A DNA stretch of 20,856 nt from DATKMG01 sp035541995 (GTDB lineage Bacteria; Acidobacteriota; Terriglobia; Versatilivoradales; Versatilivoraceae). The stretch is from the NCBI GenBank assembly GCA_035541995.1, contig DATKMG010000146.1:1-20856 (forward strand). Direction: 5' to 3'. A program made the position numbers and the translations under genes. This document shows, in pieces, positions 6,767-15,075 of this stretch. Position 1 is the first letter of the stretch. Every line of letters begins with the position of its first letter. The notes beneath the pieces were generated by a model. That model saw nothing but the letters and a program-made list of their open reading frames with translations. It had not been told where the DNA came from and did not search any database.

Positions 6767-7747
6767 TTGACCTCTTTCTCAGATAAGATTCTGATGCGGT
6801 TTCTGGCCAATTCCTCGTGGCTCCTTGGATGTGCTGTCTTTTTGTTCTTTGGGGTACTCTCTCCAAAATTCCTGGAGATTGCCAATCTGGTTAACATCTT
6901 GATTCAGTCCTCCTCGGCAGCCATAGTAGCCATTGGGATGACCTTTGTGCTGCTGACCGGGGGAATCGATCTCTCGGTCGGAGCCATCATGTTTCTATCC
7001 GCCGTGGTCGCCGGCAAAATGGTACTGGGCGGCTCACCTTTGCCCCTGGTCATGATGGCCATAATGGTGATTGGCGTAGTCTTCGGCAGTGTCAATGCGT
7101 TTTTCATTACTCGCCTCAAAATCCTGGCGTTTGTTGTCACGCTGGCGACACTTTATGTAGGGAGGGGTCTGGCCCTGATGATTTCCCAGACCCGGGCCAT
7201 GAATCTTCCGGAAACCTTTCTCCACATCGGCAGCGCTCGACCAATCGGGATACCTTTTCCAATACTCGTATTGGCCGCTGTGCTTGTCCTATCCCATCTC
7301 CTGTTGACCCGAACAGCTTATGGGCGGCAGGTTTATGCCGTGGGAAATGATCTAGCCAGTGGTATCAAAGCCGGGATCCCTGTGTACAGAATCCAAGCTT
7401 CCGTATACATCGTCAGTGGCCTCCTGGCAGCCGTCGGGGGGATCGTCTCTGTCGCCCAACTGGGCGCTGTCTCTCCGACTTTCGGCAATCAGCGCGAATT
7501 TGCTGCTGTGGCTGCGGCCGTGTTAGGTGGGACCAGTTTGTTCGGAGGAAGAGGCAAGGTTTTTCCGGGAACGATCCTTGGCGCGATCCTGATCCAGGCC
7601 GTCGAAAACGGATTAGTGATCCTCAACGCCGACCCATACATCTACCCGCTTATCACGGCTTCCATTATCTTCCTGGCCGTTATGCTAGACAGCCTCCGCC
7701 GTCAACAATTCAAGAAGCTCCACAGCCGAAAAACCCGGCCGGCATAA
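6767..7747 (+). CDS. Ribose-type ABC transporter permease, second copy
   Basis: A 326-residue inner-membrane permease of the RbsC family with the motifs MTFVLLTGGIDLSVGAI and LGGTSLFGGRGKVFPG. It begins with TTG at 6767, preceded by AAGGA six bases upstream. An ATG at 6794 is a weaker alternative, lacking a ribosome binding site and trimming only nine residues. It follows the ATPase gene by 71 bases. It is clearly a paralogue of the permease at 3709 but quite divergent from it, so the importer may use a heterodimeric channel rather than the common homodimer. Alternatively the two permeases serve separate sugars with a shared ATPase. Confidence 0.9.
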   Translation: MTSFSDKILMRFLANSSWLLGCAVFLFFGVLSPKFLEIANLVNILIQSSSAAIVAIGMTFVLLTGGIDLSVGAIMFLSAVVAGKMVLGGSPLPLVMMAIMVIGVVFGSVNAFFITRLKILAFVVTLATLYVGRGLALMISQTRAMNLPETFLHIGSARPIGIPFPILVLAAVLVLSHLLLTRTAYGRQVYAVGNDLASGIKAGIPVYRIQASVYIVSGLLAAVGGIVSVAQLGAVSPTFGNQREFAAVAAAVLGGTSLFGGRGKVFPGTILGAILIQAVENGLVILNADPYIYPLITASIIFLAVMLDSLRRQQFKKLHSRKTRPA

Positions 7748-8068
7748 TACATCGTCGCTTGCGAGGATACGGTGACCTTCTTCTCGGGTCCAATTCTGGC
7801 CAGACGTCACCGGCACGCATCGAGGTTGAAGGCCGGCAATCCCAACGCCTGTGCTGATCAATGGTAATGGGCCGAATTCGCCGGGTCGGCAGCCCATAAT
7901 CACACCCCAGGAATGGTACTTTCCTTAGAAAGAATCGTTCAATCCTCCTAGATTTCCTGCCTCCATGAAGAAAAAATTGAAAACGCCTTTCAGAATTATT
8001 TGGTTTTGTTAATTGTGGTTTGATCCAAATCCGGAGCAAGTGCTTTTGCAAGAAGGAGTGGAGGACCA
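7748..8068 (+). other. Intergenic region before the fucosidase gene
   Basis: This 321-base stretch has no gene I can support on either strand. Its right half holds the repeated upstream block listed at 7873-8003. The left half shows nothing recognisable, and no clear terminator follows the permease gene. Confidence 0.5.
7873..8003 (+). promoter_or_regulatory. Duplicated upstream block, copy 1 (before fucosidase)
   Basis: Aligned by hand, 7913-8003 matches 9937-10027 without gaps at about 71 of 91 positions, and the first 45 bases differ at only four. Conserved parts are the palindrome CGAATTCG (7873-7880), the short inverted repeat CTTTC-CTTA-GAAAG (7919-7932) and the run TTCAATCCTCCTAGATTTCC. 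The spacing between palindrome and inverted repeat is within two bases in both copies. The block ends 66 bases before the fucosidase start. A shared promoter/operator or leader RNA controlling both glycan genes is the simplest reading; a dispersed repeat is the alternative. Confidence 0.6.
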
Positions 8069-9781
8069 GTGACCAACCGTAAATCGCGGAAGCACCAATG
8101 GGGATGGGTTGAGAGCCAAAAAATGGTGCACAGTCCCGGTCCGGCTACTGTCATTATCAGTCTGCTGGTGGCTGTGCTGTGGGTTGCCGACGGACGTGCG
8201 CAGTCCAAGCCCGAGAATGTGCAGTGGTGGCGCGATGCAAAACTGGGCATGTTTGTCCACTGGGGACCAGTCAGCCTGAAGGGGACTGAAATAACGTGCT
8301 CGCGCGCCGAAAGGCCGGCGGACTTCTACGGTACGTCGGAGACCATCCCGGTCGAAGAATACGACAACCTTTACAAGCAGTTCAACCCCACGAAGTTCGA
8401 CGCGCGCGAGTGGGTCCGCATCGCCAAGGCTATGGGGGCAGGCTACATCGTCTTCACCACCAAGCACGGCGACGGATTTTGCGAGTTCGACTCCAAACTC
8501 ACCGACTACAAGATCACAAACACGCCCTTCAAGCGGGACGTTACCGCGGAGCTGGCGAATTCCTGCCACGAGTGCGAGATGGGGCTTGGGTTCTATTATG
8601 CTCCCCCGGACCTGCACCACCCTGACTTTCGCACTGCTTACCACCAGCGCTACGTCGAGTATATGCACGGTCAGATTCGCGAATTGTGCACGAATTATGG
8701 CAAAGTGGACATTATCTGGTTCGACTCGCTGCCGGAGCAGTACCCGCTCTGGGATTCGCCGCAGATGTTCCGAATCATCCGTCAGCTTCAGCCACACGCA
8801 CTGATTAACAACCGCGGAGGACTGCTGGGCGACTTTGACACGCCGGAACAGGAAGTTGGAAAATTCCAGAGCGCACGGCCGTGGGAGAGCTGCATTACGA
8901 TTGGCGAGCAATGGTCCTACAAGCCAGACGACAAGCTGAAGTCAGTGCAGGAATGCGTGCAGACCCTGGTGCGATGCGTCTGCGGTGACGGCAACCTGCT
9001 GTTGAATGTCGGGCCGATGCCCACGGGCGAGATCGAGCCCAGGCAGGTCCAGCGGCTCACGGAGATCGGACGGTGGCTGGGGCACTACGGCAAGGCGATT
9101 TATGGCACGCGTGGTGGACCCTTCGTGATGGGCTCACGCGGGGGAAGCACCTACAAGGACGAAATGATCTATCTGCACATTCTCGACTGGCCGGATGACG
9201 TTCTTAGGTTGCCAGCGATTGGCGCGAGAATCGTCTCGTCCAGACCTTTGACTGGCGGCGCCGTGGATATCAGGCAGGGCGAGAGCGGGATCGAAGTCTT
9301 CGTGCCGGAAAAGGAGAGGGACCCAATCGACACGATCATTGCTCTCAAGCTAGACAAGCCGGCGTCGCAAGTCGAGCCCGTCAGATGCTACTTGTCGCTC
9401 ACGATGCATAAGCAGGTAACAGCATCGAGCTCCGGCGAAGACACCCCCGACTATTGCTGCGTTCCGCAATACACGGTGGACGACGATTTCCTGACCCGTT
9501 GGCAGGCGGGCGTCGGAGTCCGGCAGGCGTGGCTCGAGGTGGATCTGGGTGCGCCGACCACGTTTGACCGTGCGTTCATCAGCGAAGAATACGATCGGGT
9601 GCGAGAGTTCGAGCTGCAGTATCGGGACGGCGACAACTGGAGGGTGCTTGCCCGGGGCACGACGATAGGGAAGAAACTGAGCCGGTCATTCCGGCCTGTG
9701 ACTGCCAGGTTCGTGCGGCTGAACATACTCAAGGCGACCGACAGCCCTTCGATTTGGGAGTTTCAGTTGATGGCGAAGTGA
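8069..9781 (+). CDS. Secreted GH29 alpha-L-fucosidase with C-terminal discoidin-like (CBM32-type) domain
   Basis: A 570-residue secreted glycosidase that should release terminal alpha-L-fucose from glycans. After an N-terminal tail comes a signal peptide (VIISLLVAVLWVADGRAQ), then the GH29 TIM barrel with KLGMFVHWGPVS, YIVFTTKHGDGFCEFDSK, FYYAPPDLHHPDF and the nucleophile motif VDIIWFDS, in which Asp219 is the expected catalytic nucleophile. GDGNLLLNVGPMPTGEI marks the end of the barrel. The last 130 or so residues (from about TASSSGEDTPD) form a discoidin-like sandwich with AWLEVDLGAPTTFDRAFISE, probably a carbohydrate-binding module. The acid/base residue varies in this family and I cannot place it. 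GTG 8069 is preceded by GGAGTGGAGGA; ATG 8123 is an alternative that gives a more normal signal-peptide length. Codon use looks more GC-rich than that of the neighbours by eye. Confidence 0.9.
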   Translation: MTNRKSRKHQWGWVESQKMVHSPGPATVIISLLVAVLWVADGRAQSKPENVQWWRDAKLGMFVHWGPVSLKGTEITCSRAERPADFYGTSETIPVEEYDNLYKQFNPTKFDAREWVRIAKAMGAGYIVFTTKHGDGFCEFDSKLTDYKITNTPFKRDVTAELANSCHECEMGLGFYYAPPDLHHPDFRTAYHQRYVEYMHGQIRELCTNYGKVDIIWFDSLPEQYPLWDSPQMFRIIRQLQPHALINNRGGLLGDFDTPEQEVGKFQSARPWESCITIGEQWSYKPDDKLKSVQECVQTLVRCVCGDGNLLLNVGPMPTGEIEPRQVQRLTEIGRWLGHYGKAIYGTRGGPFVMGSRGGSTYKDEMIYLHILDWPDDVLRLPAIGARIVSSRPLTGGAVDIRQGESGIEVFVPEKERDPIDTIIALKLDKPASQVEPVRCYLSLTMHKQVTASSSGEDTPDYCCVPQYTVDDDFLTRWQAGVGVRQAWLEVDLGAPTTFDRAFISEEYDRVREFELQYRDGDNWRVLARGTTIGKKLSRSFRPVTARFVRLNILKATDSPSIWEFQLMAK

Positions 9782-9894
9782 TTGGGGGACAGAATGGATC
9801 TTCATCTCCTGACAAAAGAACTTGTTCCTGATTTGAAGCCAACCATAATTGATGAGTTCAAATTCACCCGTAATATTAATCCCAGTTGACAGGG

Positions 9895-10027
9895 CGAATT
9901 CGCCTGATCACCAACCTAAGTAATCAAATCCTGGGGATGGTACTTTCCCCAGAAAGAATGCTTCAATCCTCCTAGATTTCCCGGCTCCGCGAAGGATAGA
10001 CTCAAACTGAATTTCAGGATTGTTGGG
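9895..10027 (+). promoter_or_regulatory. Duplicated upstream block, copy 2 (before TonB receptor)
   Basis: Partner of 7873-8003. It starts in a perfect 12-base palindrome GGCGAATTCGCC (9893-9904), keeps CTTTC-CCCA-GAAAG at 9943-9956, and shares TTCAATCCTCCTAGATTTCC. The spacer of the inverted repeat has changed (CTTA to CCCA) while both arms are kept, which fits a protein-binding site or RNA stem. It ends 245 bases before the receptor ATG, much further than in copy 1. Confidence 0.6.
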
Positions 10028-10218
10028 CGGTCCTATAACTCTAATGAGATCGCGTTGCTCAGTCAGCCCGCATTGATTATTGACTGAAGTCAGAGAAATA
10101 TCAGTAAAGCACTTCTCAAGAAACGGGCGATGCCAGCGAGGGACCGCCAAGCCAGAAGGCTCCGCTGAGAACATCGTAGAGAGTCTCCATATCCAGCAAT
10201 TAAGGAGAAGGTGTCGGG

Positions 10219-10239
10219 AAGGCTTTCGCAGAGCCTTTT
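10219..10239 (+). promoter_or_regulatory. Small hairpin with T-run in the receptor leader
   Basis: AAGGCT (10219-10224) pairs with AGCCTT (10232-10237) and runs into TTTT. It resembles a weak intrinsic terminator or attenuator 33 bases before the receptor start codon. The stem is only six pairs, so this is tentative. Confidence 0.3.
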
Positions 10240-10260
10240 ACAGATTCCCTTTGGTAAATC

Positions 10261-10266
10261 AGGAGG
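10261..10266 (+). promoter_or_regulatory. Ribosome binding site that sets the TonB receptor start
   Basis: AGGAGG lies five bases before the ATG at 10272. That start places a normal signal peptide at the N-terminus, whereas the frame extension back to 10080 would bury it behind 64 residues. Confidence 0.85.
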
Positions 10267-10271
10267 GGAAA

Positions 10272-13200
10272 ATGAATCGTCAATTCTGGTTTCCTTTCAT
10301 GCTCCTAGCCGCCTTGGTTTGCGCCTTCGGGCCGGCGGCACTGGCACAGACTGCGGAGATTACTGGACGGATTACAGACCCTAGCGGCTCGATCATTCCG
10401 GGAACGGAGGTCTCAGTCGTCAACCTCGAGACCGGAATGAAGAGAAGTACCTCTTCCAACGACGAGGGTTACTACACGGTTCCGTTGTTGCAGCCAGGGG
10501 ACTACACAGTCCTGGCGCAAAAAGCCGGGTTCAAAACGGCCAGCCGATCCAATGTGAAACTCGTTGTTCAGCAAGTGGCGCGCATCGATTTCCTTCTGGA
10601 GGTGGGAGAAATAACCAACACGATCGAGGTGACCGGAACCAGGGAATTGCTTCAGCAGTCAAACTCTGAGCTTGGCACAGTCATCCCCGCCCATGTCATT
10701 CAGGAACTGCCGTTGAATGGACGCAACTTTACACAGTTACTCACGCTTTCTCCGGGGGCGACGCCGGTCAGCACGTCGCAAAGCGCCAACGTCGCCGGCA
10801 TTACAGATCTCTCCATGGCCGCGCCCCCCACCGTTGCCTTTGCCCAACCTTCTGTTCAGGGACAGTGGAATCGTTCCAATCTGTACCTGTTGGATGGAAT
10901 CCCCAACACGGATCTCTCTAGCAGCGTCTACGCCATTCCCCCCAGCATTGATGCCATCAGAGAATTCAAAGTCCAGTCCCATAATGACGCGGCGGAATTC
11001 GGCGGTGTTCTGGGAGGCGTCGTAAACCTGATTTCCAAAAGTGGCACTAATAACCTTCATGGGAGTATTTGGGAATTTGTGCGCAATGATGCCCTCGATG
11101 CGCGAGACCCCTTTAAAGACGAATTCAGGTCGTCCCCGGCACCCTTCCGACAAAACCAATTTGGGGCAACAATCGGGGGACCAGTGCGGATCCCGAAAGT
11201 CTACAATGGAACCAACAAAACCTTCTTCCTGTTTGGTTACGACGGATGGCGCTACAGCGAAGCCAGTCAGTCGCGATATTATGTTCCTACCGACAAAGAG
11301 CTCACGGGGGATTTCTCTGATTCCATCGTTGGCCGACAAATCTTCGACCCCGCTACGACTCGGCCAGACCCGAATAACCCTGATTCCTTCATTCGCGACC
11401 CGTTTCCGAACAATATCGTTCCTTCCGATCGAATTTCGCCAACAACGCTGAAGTTCATTCAGACCTATTTTGATCGACCCAACTTATCCGGGGACCCAGA
11501 CTACAATGCCATCAACAGCAACCCCATAGGGAATAATGCAAACCAATACAATATTAGGATCGATCACAGTATAGGGTCCAAGGACAGCCTGTGGTTTCGT
11601 TACACGTTTCTTGACTATGTCATGACAAACCCCGACACCAACCAGGTCACAAACTTCGGGAATTACCCGACCAAGAACCTCGGGTTGGGTTGGACTCACA
11701 TCTTTTCCCCTTCTCTTGTCGTGGATGGGCGGTATGGTTTCATGCGGAGGAGACTGGAATCGGGCACCAATCCCAAAGCCGGCTTTGAACCCCAGAAGGC
11801 CCTTGGTTTCCCAGGCACCACTACCTTCAGCTTGAGTCCGCCATGGGGCGGCGACGGAATTTATATTGCTCAAACCCTTGACAATCCTGTCGATTATTTT
11901 GCCGCAAACCTCAGCTGGTTGAAAGGCAGTCACAACTTCCGGACGGGATTCCAATACATCAGGCAAGGAACCGACAGTCAAACCGGGTCCTGGTCTAACT
12001 ATACGTTCACCGACGATGTGACGGGGGACCCTCAACAGGTGGGGACGACTGGAGCTTCATTGGCTTCTGCGCTCCTGGGATTGCCGACAGAAGGTGATCT
12101 CAACGGGGAGTCTGCCTTCAATGCGCGGGTAGTTTCCTGGGCGGCGTATTTCCAGGATACGTGGAAAGTCAGCCCCAGGCTGACGGTTAATCTGGGACTC
12201 CGATTCGACCACAGGAATCAATACAACGTCATCAATGGAACCAGCGGAGGGTATGACATGAAGACAGGCGAGTGGCTCATCGGCGACGATGTGCTCCCCC
12301 CTCCTTGCTCCCAGGCTGGGAATGCCCCCTGCATCCCCGGAGACGGGACACTCAGCAGCATTCCCCATGGCGACCACATCCGTTTGTCACCCAATGGAAA
12401 GAGCTGGGGGCCTAATCCGGAGTGGACGGATTTCGGCCCTCGAATTGGAGTAGCCTGGAGTATAACCGGGAAGACCGTGGTTCGGGGAGGATACGGTCTG
12501 AACTATGACACCCTTACCGGGGTCAACCAGGAATGGAAGGCTGCCATCAACACCTGGCCGAACAATGGGGCCTTTTCCAAGTTGTACAGTTACAACGGCC
12601 TTGGTGAACCTCCAACCTTCATTGAGGACACCCAGGAGACGATTACTTCTGTTCTTCCCGATCCTGATCCGTGGAGTTCACTGAGCTGGTATTACGACCC
12701 GCAGCGGAGAAATCCCCGCTCTCACCAGTGGAACCTGGAAATCCAGCACCAGGTCACGGCGAACCTGTCTGCAACCATTGGATATGTCGGGAGTCATAAC
12801 GACAGGGTACCGTTGACTGGAGTGGCCAATACCCCCATGGAAGCCGGACCAGGGACTCCGGAAGAGCGGCTGCAACAACGGCCATTTCCTTACATAACAA
12901 CACCTTGGTACGAGACCGATCTAGGGATAGGGAACTACAATGCTCTCCAGTTCAGATTGGAACGACGTTTTGCGGACGGTGTCGAGTTCTTGCTCTCCTA
13001 TACCTGGTCAAAAGCTTTGGACAATGGAAGCAGCGGTTGGTACGGAGTCGAAAGTGGAGTAGGTTCCTCTTCGGCGATTCAGAACTTCTACGACCTTAAA
13101 GGGAACTACGCCGTCTCCGGTTACGATGTTCCTCACTTCCTCTCGTTAAGTTCTGTTTGGGAGCTGCCCTTTGGCAAGGGGAAGAAGTGGCTGAAGCAGG

Positions 13201-13670
13201 GACCGGGTTCTTGGCTACTCGGCGATTGGCAACTGAACACCATTGTACAGCTTCGATCCGGTCAACCGTTCAACCTCTCGGCGCCGGGAGACGTGGCTAA
13301 CTTGAATAATGATATTGGCTGGTGGAATTACGCCCGCCCGAACCTGGTCGGCGACCCGAACCCTAGCCAACGAACCTCTCAAATGTGGTACAACCCTGAC
13401 GCATTCGCTGTTCCAGTCCTTTCGTTCGGGAACTTTGGCCGCAACGTTCTTCGTACCGCAAGCGTTTACAATGCCGATCTTTCTCTGTTTAAGAATATTC
13501 CGCTGGGAGAGTCAAGAAAGTTAGAGGTCCGTTCGGAGTTTTTCAACATTTTTAACATCATGAGCCTGGGAGCACCCGTTGAAGTGATTGGCCAGCCCGA
13601 CAGCGGAAGAGTCAACGCATTGGTCAACCGCCCCAGGCAGATTCAGTTCAGTTTGAGGTTTGTCTTCTGA
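10272..13670 (+). CDS. TonB-dependent receptor, Oar-like, with carboxypeptidase-regulatory-like N-terminal domain
   Basis: A 1132-residue outer-membrane transporter. Residues 1-25 are a signal peptide (LLAALVCAFGPAALA then QT). A carboxypeptidase-regulatory-like beta-sandwich follows to about residue 110 (AEITGRITDPSGSIIPGTEV, DEGYYTVPLLQPGDYTV). The plug contains ELPLNGRNFTQLLTLSPGA and, at about 230-265, IREFKVQSHNDAAEFGG and VVNLISKSGTNNLHGS. The rest is a large beta-barrel with repeated aromatic strand ends such as LTVNLGLRFDHRNQY and VEFLLSYTWSKALDNGSSGW, closing on FSLRFVF with the terminal Phe typical of barrel proteins. The architecture is the one expanded in Acidobacteriota. No SusD-like lipoprotein is nearby. 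The likely cargo is an oligosaccharide, inferred from neighbouring glycosidases only. Its stop touches the ATG of the TPR gene, so translation of the two is probably coupled. Confidence 0.93.
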   Translation: MNRQFWFPFMLLAALVCAFGPAALAQTAEITGRITDPSGSIIPGTEVSVVNLETGMKRSTSSNDEGYYTVPLLQPGDYTVLAQKAGFKTASRSNVKLVVQQVARIDFLLEVGEITNTIEVTGTRELLQQSNSELGTVIPAHVIQELPLNGRNFTQLLTLSPGATPVSTSQSANVAGITDLSMAAPPTVAFAQPSVQGQWNRSNLYLLDGIPNTDLSSSVYAIPPSIDAIREFKVQSHNDAAEFGGVLGGVVNLISKSGTNNLHGSIWEFVRNDALDARDPFKDEFRSSPAPFRQNQFGATIGGPVRIPKVYNGTNKTFFLFGYDGWRYSEASQSRYYVPTDKELTGDFSDSIVGRQIFDPATTRPDPNNPDSFIRDPFPNNIVPSDRISPTTLKFIQTYFDRPNLSGDPDYNAINSNPIGNNANQYNIRIDHSIGSKDSLWFRYTFLDYVMTNPDTNQVTNFGNYPTKNLGLGWTHIFSPSLVVDGRYGFMRRRLESGTNPKAGFEPQKALGFPGTTTFSLSPPWGGDGIYIAQTLDNPVDYFAANLSWLKGSHNFRTGFQYIRQGTDSQTGSWSNYTFTDDVTGDPQQVGTTGASLASALLGLPTEGDLNGESAFNARVVSWAAYFQDTWKVSPRLTVNLGLRFDHRNQYNVINGTSGGYDMKTGEWLIGDDVLPPPCSQAGNAPCIPGDGTLSSIPHGDHIRLSPNGKSWGPNPEWTDFGPRIGVAWSITGKTVVRGGYGLNYDTLTGVNQEWKAAINTWPNNGAFSKLYSYNGLGEPPTFIEDTQETITSVLPDPDPWSSLSWYYDPQRRNPRSHQWNLEIQHQVTANLSATIGYVGSHNDRVPLTGVANTPMEAGPGTPEERLQQRPFPYITTPWYETDLGIGNYNALQFRLERRFADGVEFLLSYTWSKALDNGSSGWYGVESGVGSSSAIQNFYDLKGNYAVSGYDVPHFLSLSSVWELPFGKGKKWLKQGPGSWLLGDWQLNTIVQLRSGQPFNLSAPGDVANLNNDIGWWNYARPNLVGDPNPSQRTSQMWYNPDAFAVPVLSFGNFGRNVLRTASVYNADLSLFKNIPLGESRKLEVRSEFFNIFNIMSLGAPVEVIGQPDSGRVNALVNRPRQIQFSLRFVF

Positions 13671-14915
13671 ATGGTCTATCTGTTGAGCCTGGCGCTATCC
13701 CTGAACCTGATCTCGGACGGCTGCTTGTTTGCCCAGTCTCCAAGTTCACCCCGCCCTGAACAAGACCGAAAACCGTCAGCTCAGTCCAGGATTTTCCAGG
13801 AAAAGATCGCCAGTGCGAAAGACCTCCTGGCCCGGGGATTGCTGCCTGCCGCCATTGAAAGGTTACGCGAACTAGTAAAGGAAGAACCGCACGATGCCGA
13901 CGTCCACCTGCTCCTCGGTACAGCTTTGGTGCTGACTTCAGACCGGTCAGAATCGATTCTGGAGCTCCGGCGGGCCATTGAGTTGCGTCCGGCGTTTGCG
14001 CCATCCTACAACACCCTGGGGATGGCGCTAGCGCGCTTTGGGGAACTCGACGCCGCGCGTCGAGCCTATGAAGAGGCGATCAGGCTTGATCCCCAATTCA
14101 TCGACGCTCACACGAATCTGAGCTTAGTACTGGCACAGCGAAACGAATTTGCCCTTGCCAATGATCACATATCGAGGGCTATCGAGTTGGCACGAAGTTC
14201 TACCAACGCCGCCTACCTTCACTATCTCAAAGGTAAGATTTTCAGCGAGCAGGGCAAACCTGAAGAGGCAATCAAGGAATTCTCTCGTGCTATTCAGCTT
14301 CGTTCGAATTACGGCGAGGCTTATTTGGCGCTTGGGTTGATTAAAAAGAAATTGCAGGACGAGGAGGGGGCATTACACGCGTTCAAAAAAGCTGTCGAAT
14401 TCTCTCCAGATAATGGCACGGCCCAGTTTGAATTGGGTGCTGGATACCTCCGGAGCAACCAGACGACTGAAGCCATTGAGCACCTCGAGAAAGCCAGGGT
14501 CCTCAACCCGGGGGAACGGAAAGTTCTGTACCAATTGTGTGGGGCCCTGCATAAGGCCAATAAGACCGAAGAGGCCAGTACCTGTGAGCAGAAGCTGTTA
14601 ACCCTGATAAAAAGTTCCCAGACAACCGACATGTCTGTGGCGATGAATTTAAACAACGAAGGCGTGCAACTCGAAAAAGAAGGTAATTGGGCTGCGGCTC
14701 TGGACAAGTATCGCGCAGCACTTAAGCTCTTTCCCTCTCAAACCGTGTTCAGGCGAAATCTTGCCCTTGTGCTGTGCCGGCTCGGGCGCTGGGAAGAGGG
14801 GATCGCCGAGCTGAGTGAGGTGCTCCGAGCGGATTCTGAGGATACAGTGGCGACCCGTGCGCTCTCCATCGCCCAGGAAAATGCAAGGAAGGCAAAACAG
14901 GCGGGGGGAAATTGA
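13671..14915 (+). CDS. Secreted TPR-repeat protein coupled to the TonB receptor
   Basis: A 414-residue protein beginning at the ATG directly after the receptor TGA with no gap, so ribosomes probably re-initiate from the receptor gene. It has an N-terminal signal sequence (YLLSLALSLNLISDGCLFAQ); a Cys in DGCLFAQ might be lipidated, but the box is poor. After a short Pro/Ser-rich linker come about ten tetratricopeptide repeats, for example GELDAARRAYEEAIRLDP, GKPEEAIKEFSRAIQLR, DEEGALHAFKKAVEFSP and GNWAAALDKYRAALKLFP, covering nearly all the protein. TPR arrays bind partner proteins. The location, periplasmic or outer-membrane associated, suggests it holds together the receptor, the TonB system or the secreted glycosidases. 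That role is inferred from gene order; no enzymatic domain is visible. Confidence 0.85.
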   Translation: MVYLLSLALSLNLISDGCLFAQSPSSPRPEQDRKPSAQSRIFQEKIASAKDLLARGLLPAAIERLRELVKEEPHDADVHLLLGTALVLTSDRSESILELRRAIELRPAFAPSYNTLGMALARFGELDAARRAYEEAIRLDPQFIDAHTNLSLVLAQRNEFALANDHISRAIELARSSTNAAYLHYLKGKIFSEQGKPEEAIKEFSRAIQLRSNYGEAYLALGLIKKKLQDEEGALHAFKKAVEFSPDNGTAQFELGAGYLRSNQTTEAIEHLEKARVLNPGERKVLYQLCGALHKANKTEEASTCEQKLLTLIKSSQTTDMSVAMNLNNEGVQLEKEGNWAAALDKYRAALKLFPSQTVFRRNLALVLCRLGRWEEGIAELSEVLRADSEDTVATRALSIAQENARKAKQAGGN

Positions 14916-15075
14916 AGGGGTTTGACGCGGCACGGTCCTCCTGCTCTGTTCACAATTCTGTTGGGTCGATGGGTGGCTATCCCGCCTGCGAGATTTCATG
15001 ACGACAGAAGGAGACCTGAAAATCAACATCCGGCTTCTTCGCGGATACTCGGACCGGATTGGATGGCGGTGGGGT

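Larger units (their letters stand above)
9782..10271 (+). other. Intergenic region before the TonB receptor gene
   Basis: These 490 bases hold the second copy of the duplicated upstream block (9895-10027) and a small hairpin near the receptor start (10219-10239). The receptor frame stays open upstream to 10080, but nothing there resembles protein and the true start is marked by AGGAGG at 10261. No other gene is supported. Confidence 0.55.

Noticed and set aside
8009..8911. A 300-codon open frame on the minus strand opposite the fucosidase gene
   Set aside because: It is a shadow of the GC-rich fucosidase codons. It shows no domain pattern and lies wholly opposite a gene with clear GH29 motifs.
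9886..9915. TTGACA as a -35 promoter box before the duplicated block
   Set aside because: No acceptable -10 box lies at the right distance, and the hexamer is not conserved in the other copy of the block.
10080..10271. N-terminal extension of the TonB receptor frame
   Set aside because: The residues are not protein-like for this family, the signal peptide begins at 10272, and AGGAGG sits right before that ATG.
14998..15075. Upstream ATG for the TIM-barrel glycosidase-like gene
   Set aside because: It puts 26 charged residues before the signal peptide, and ATG 15076 has a purine-rich site just upstream.
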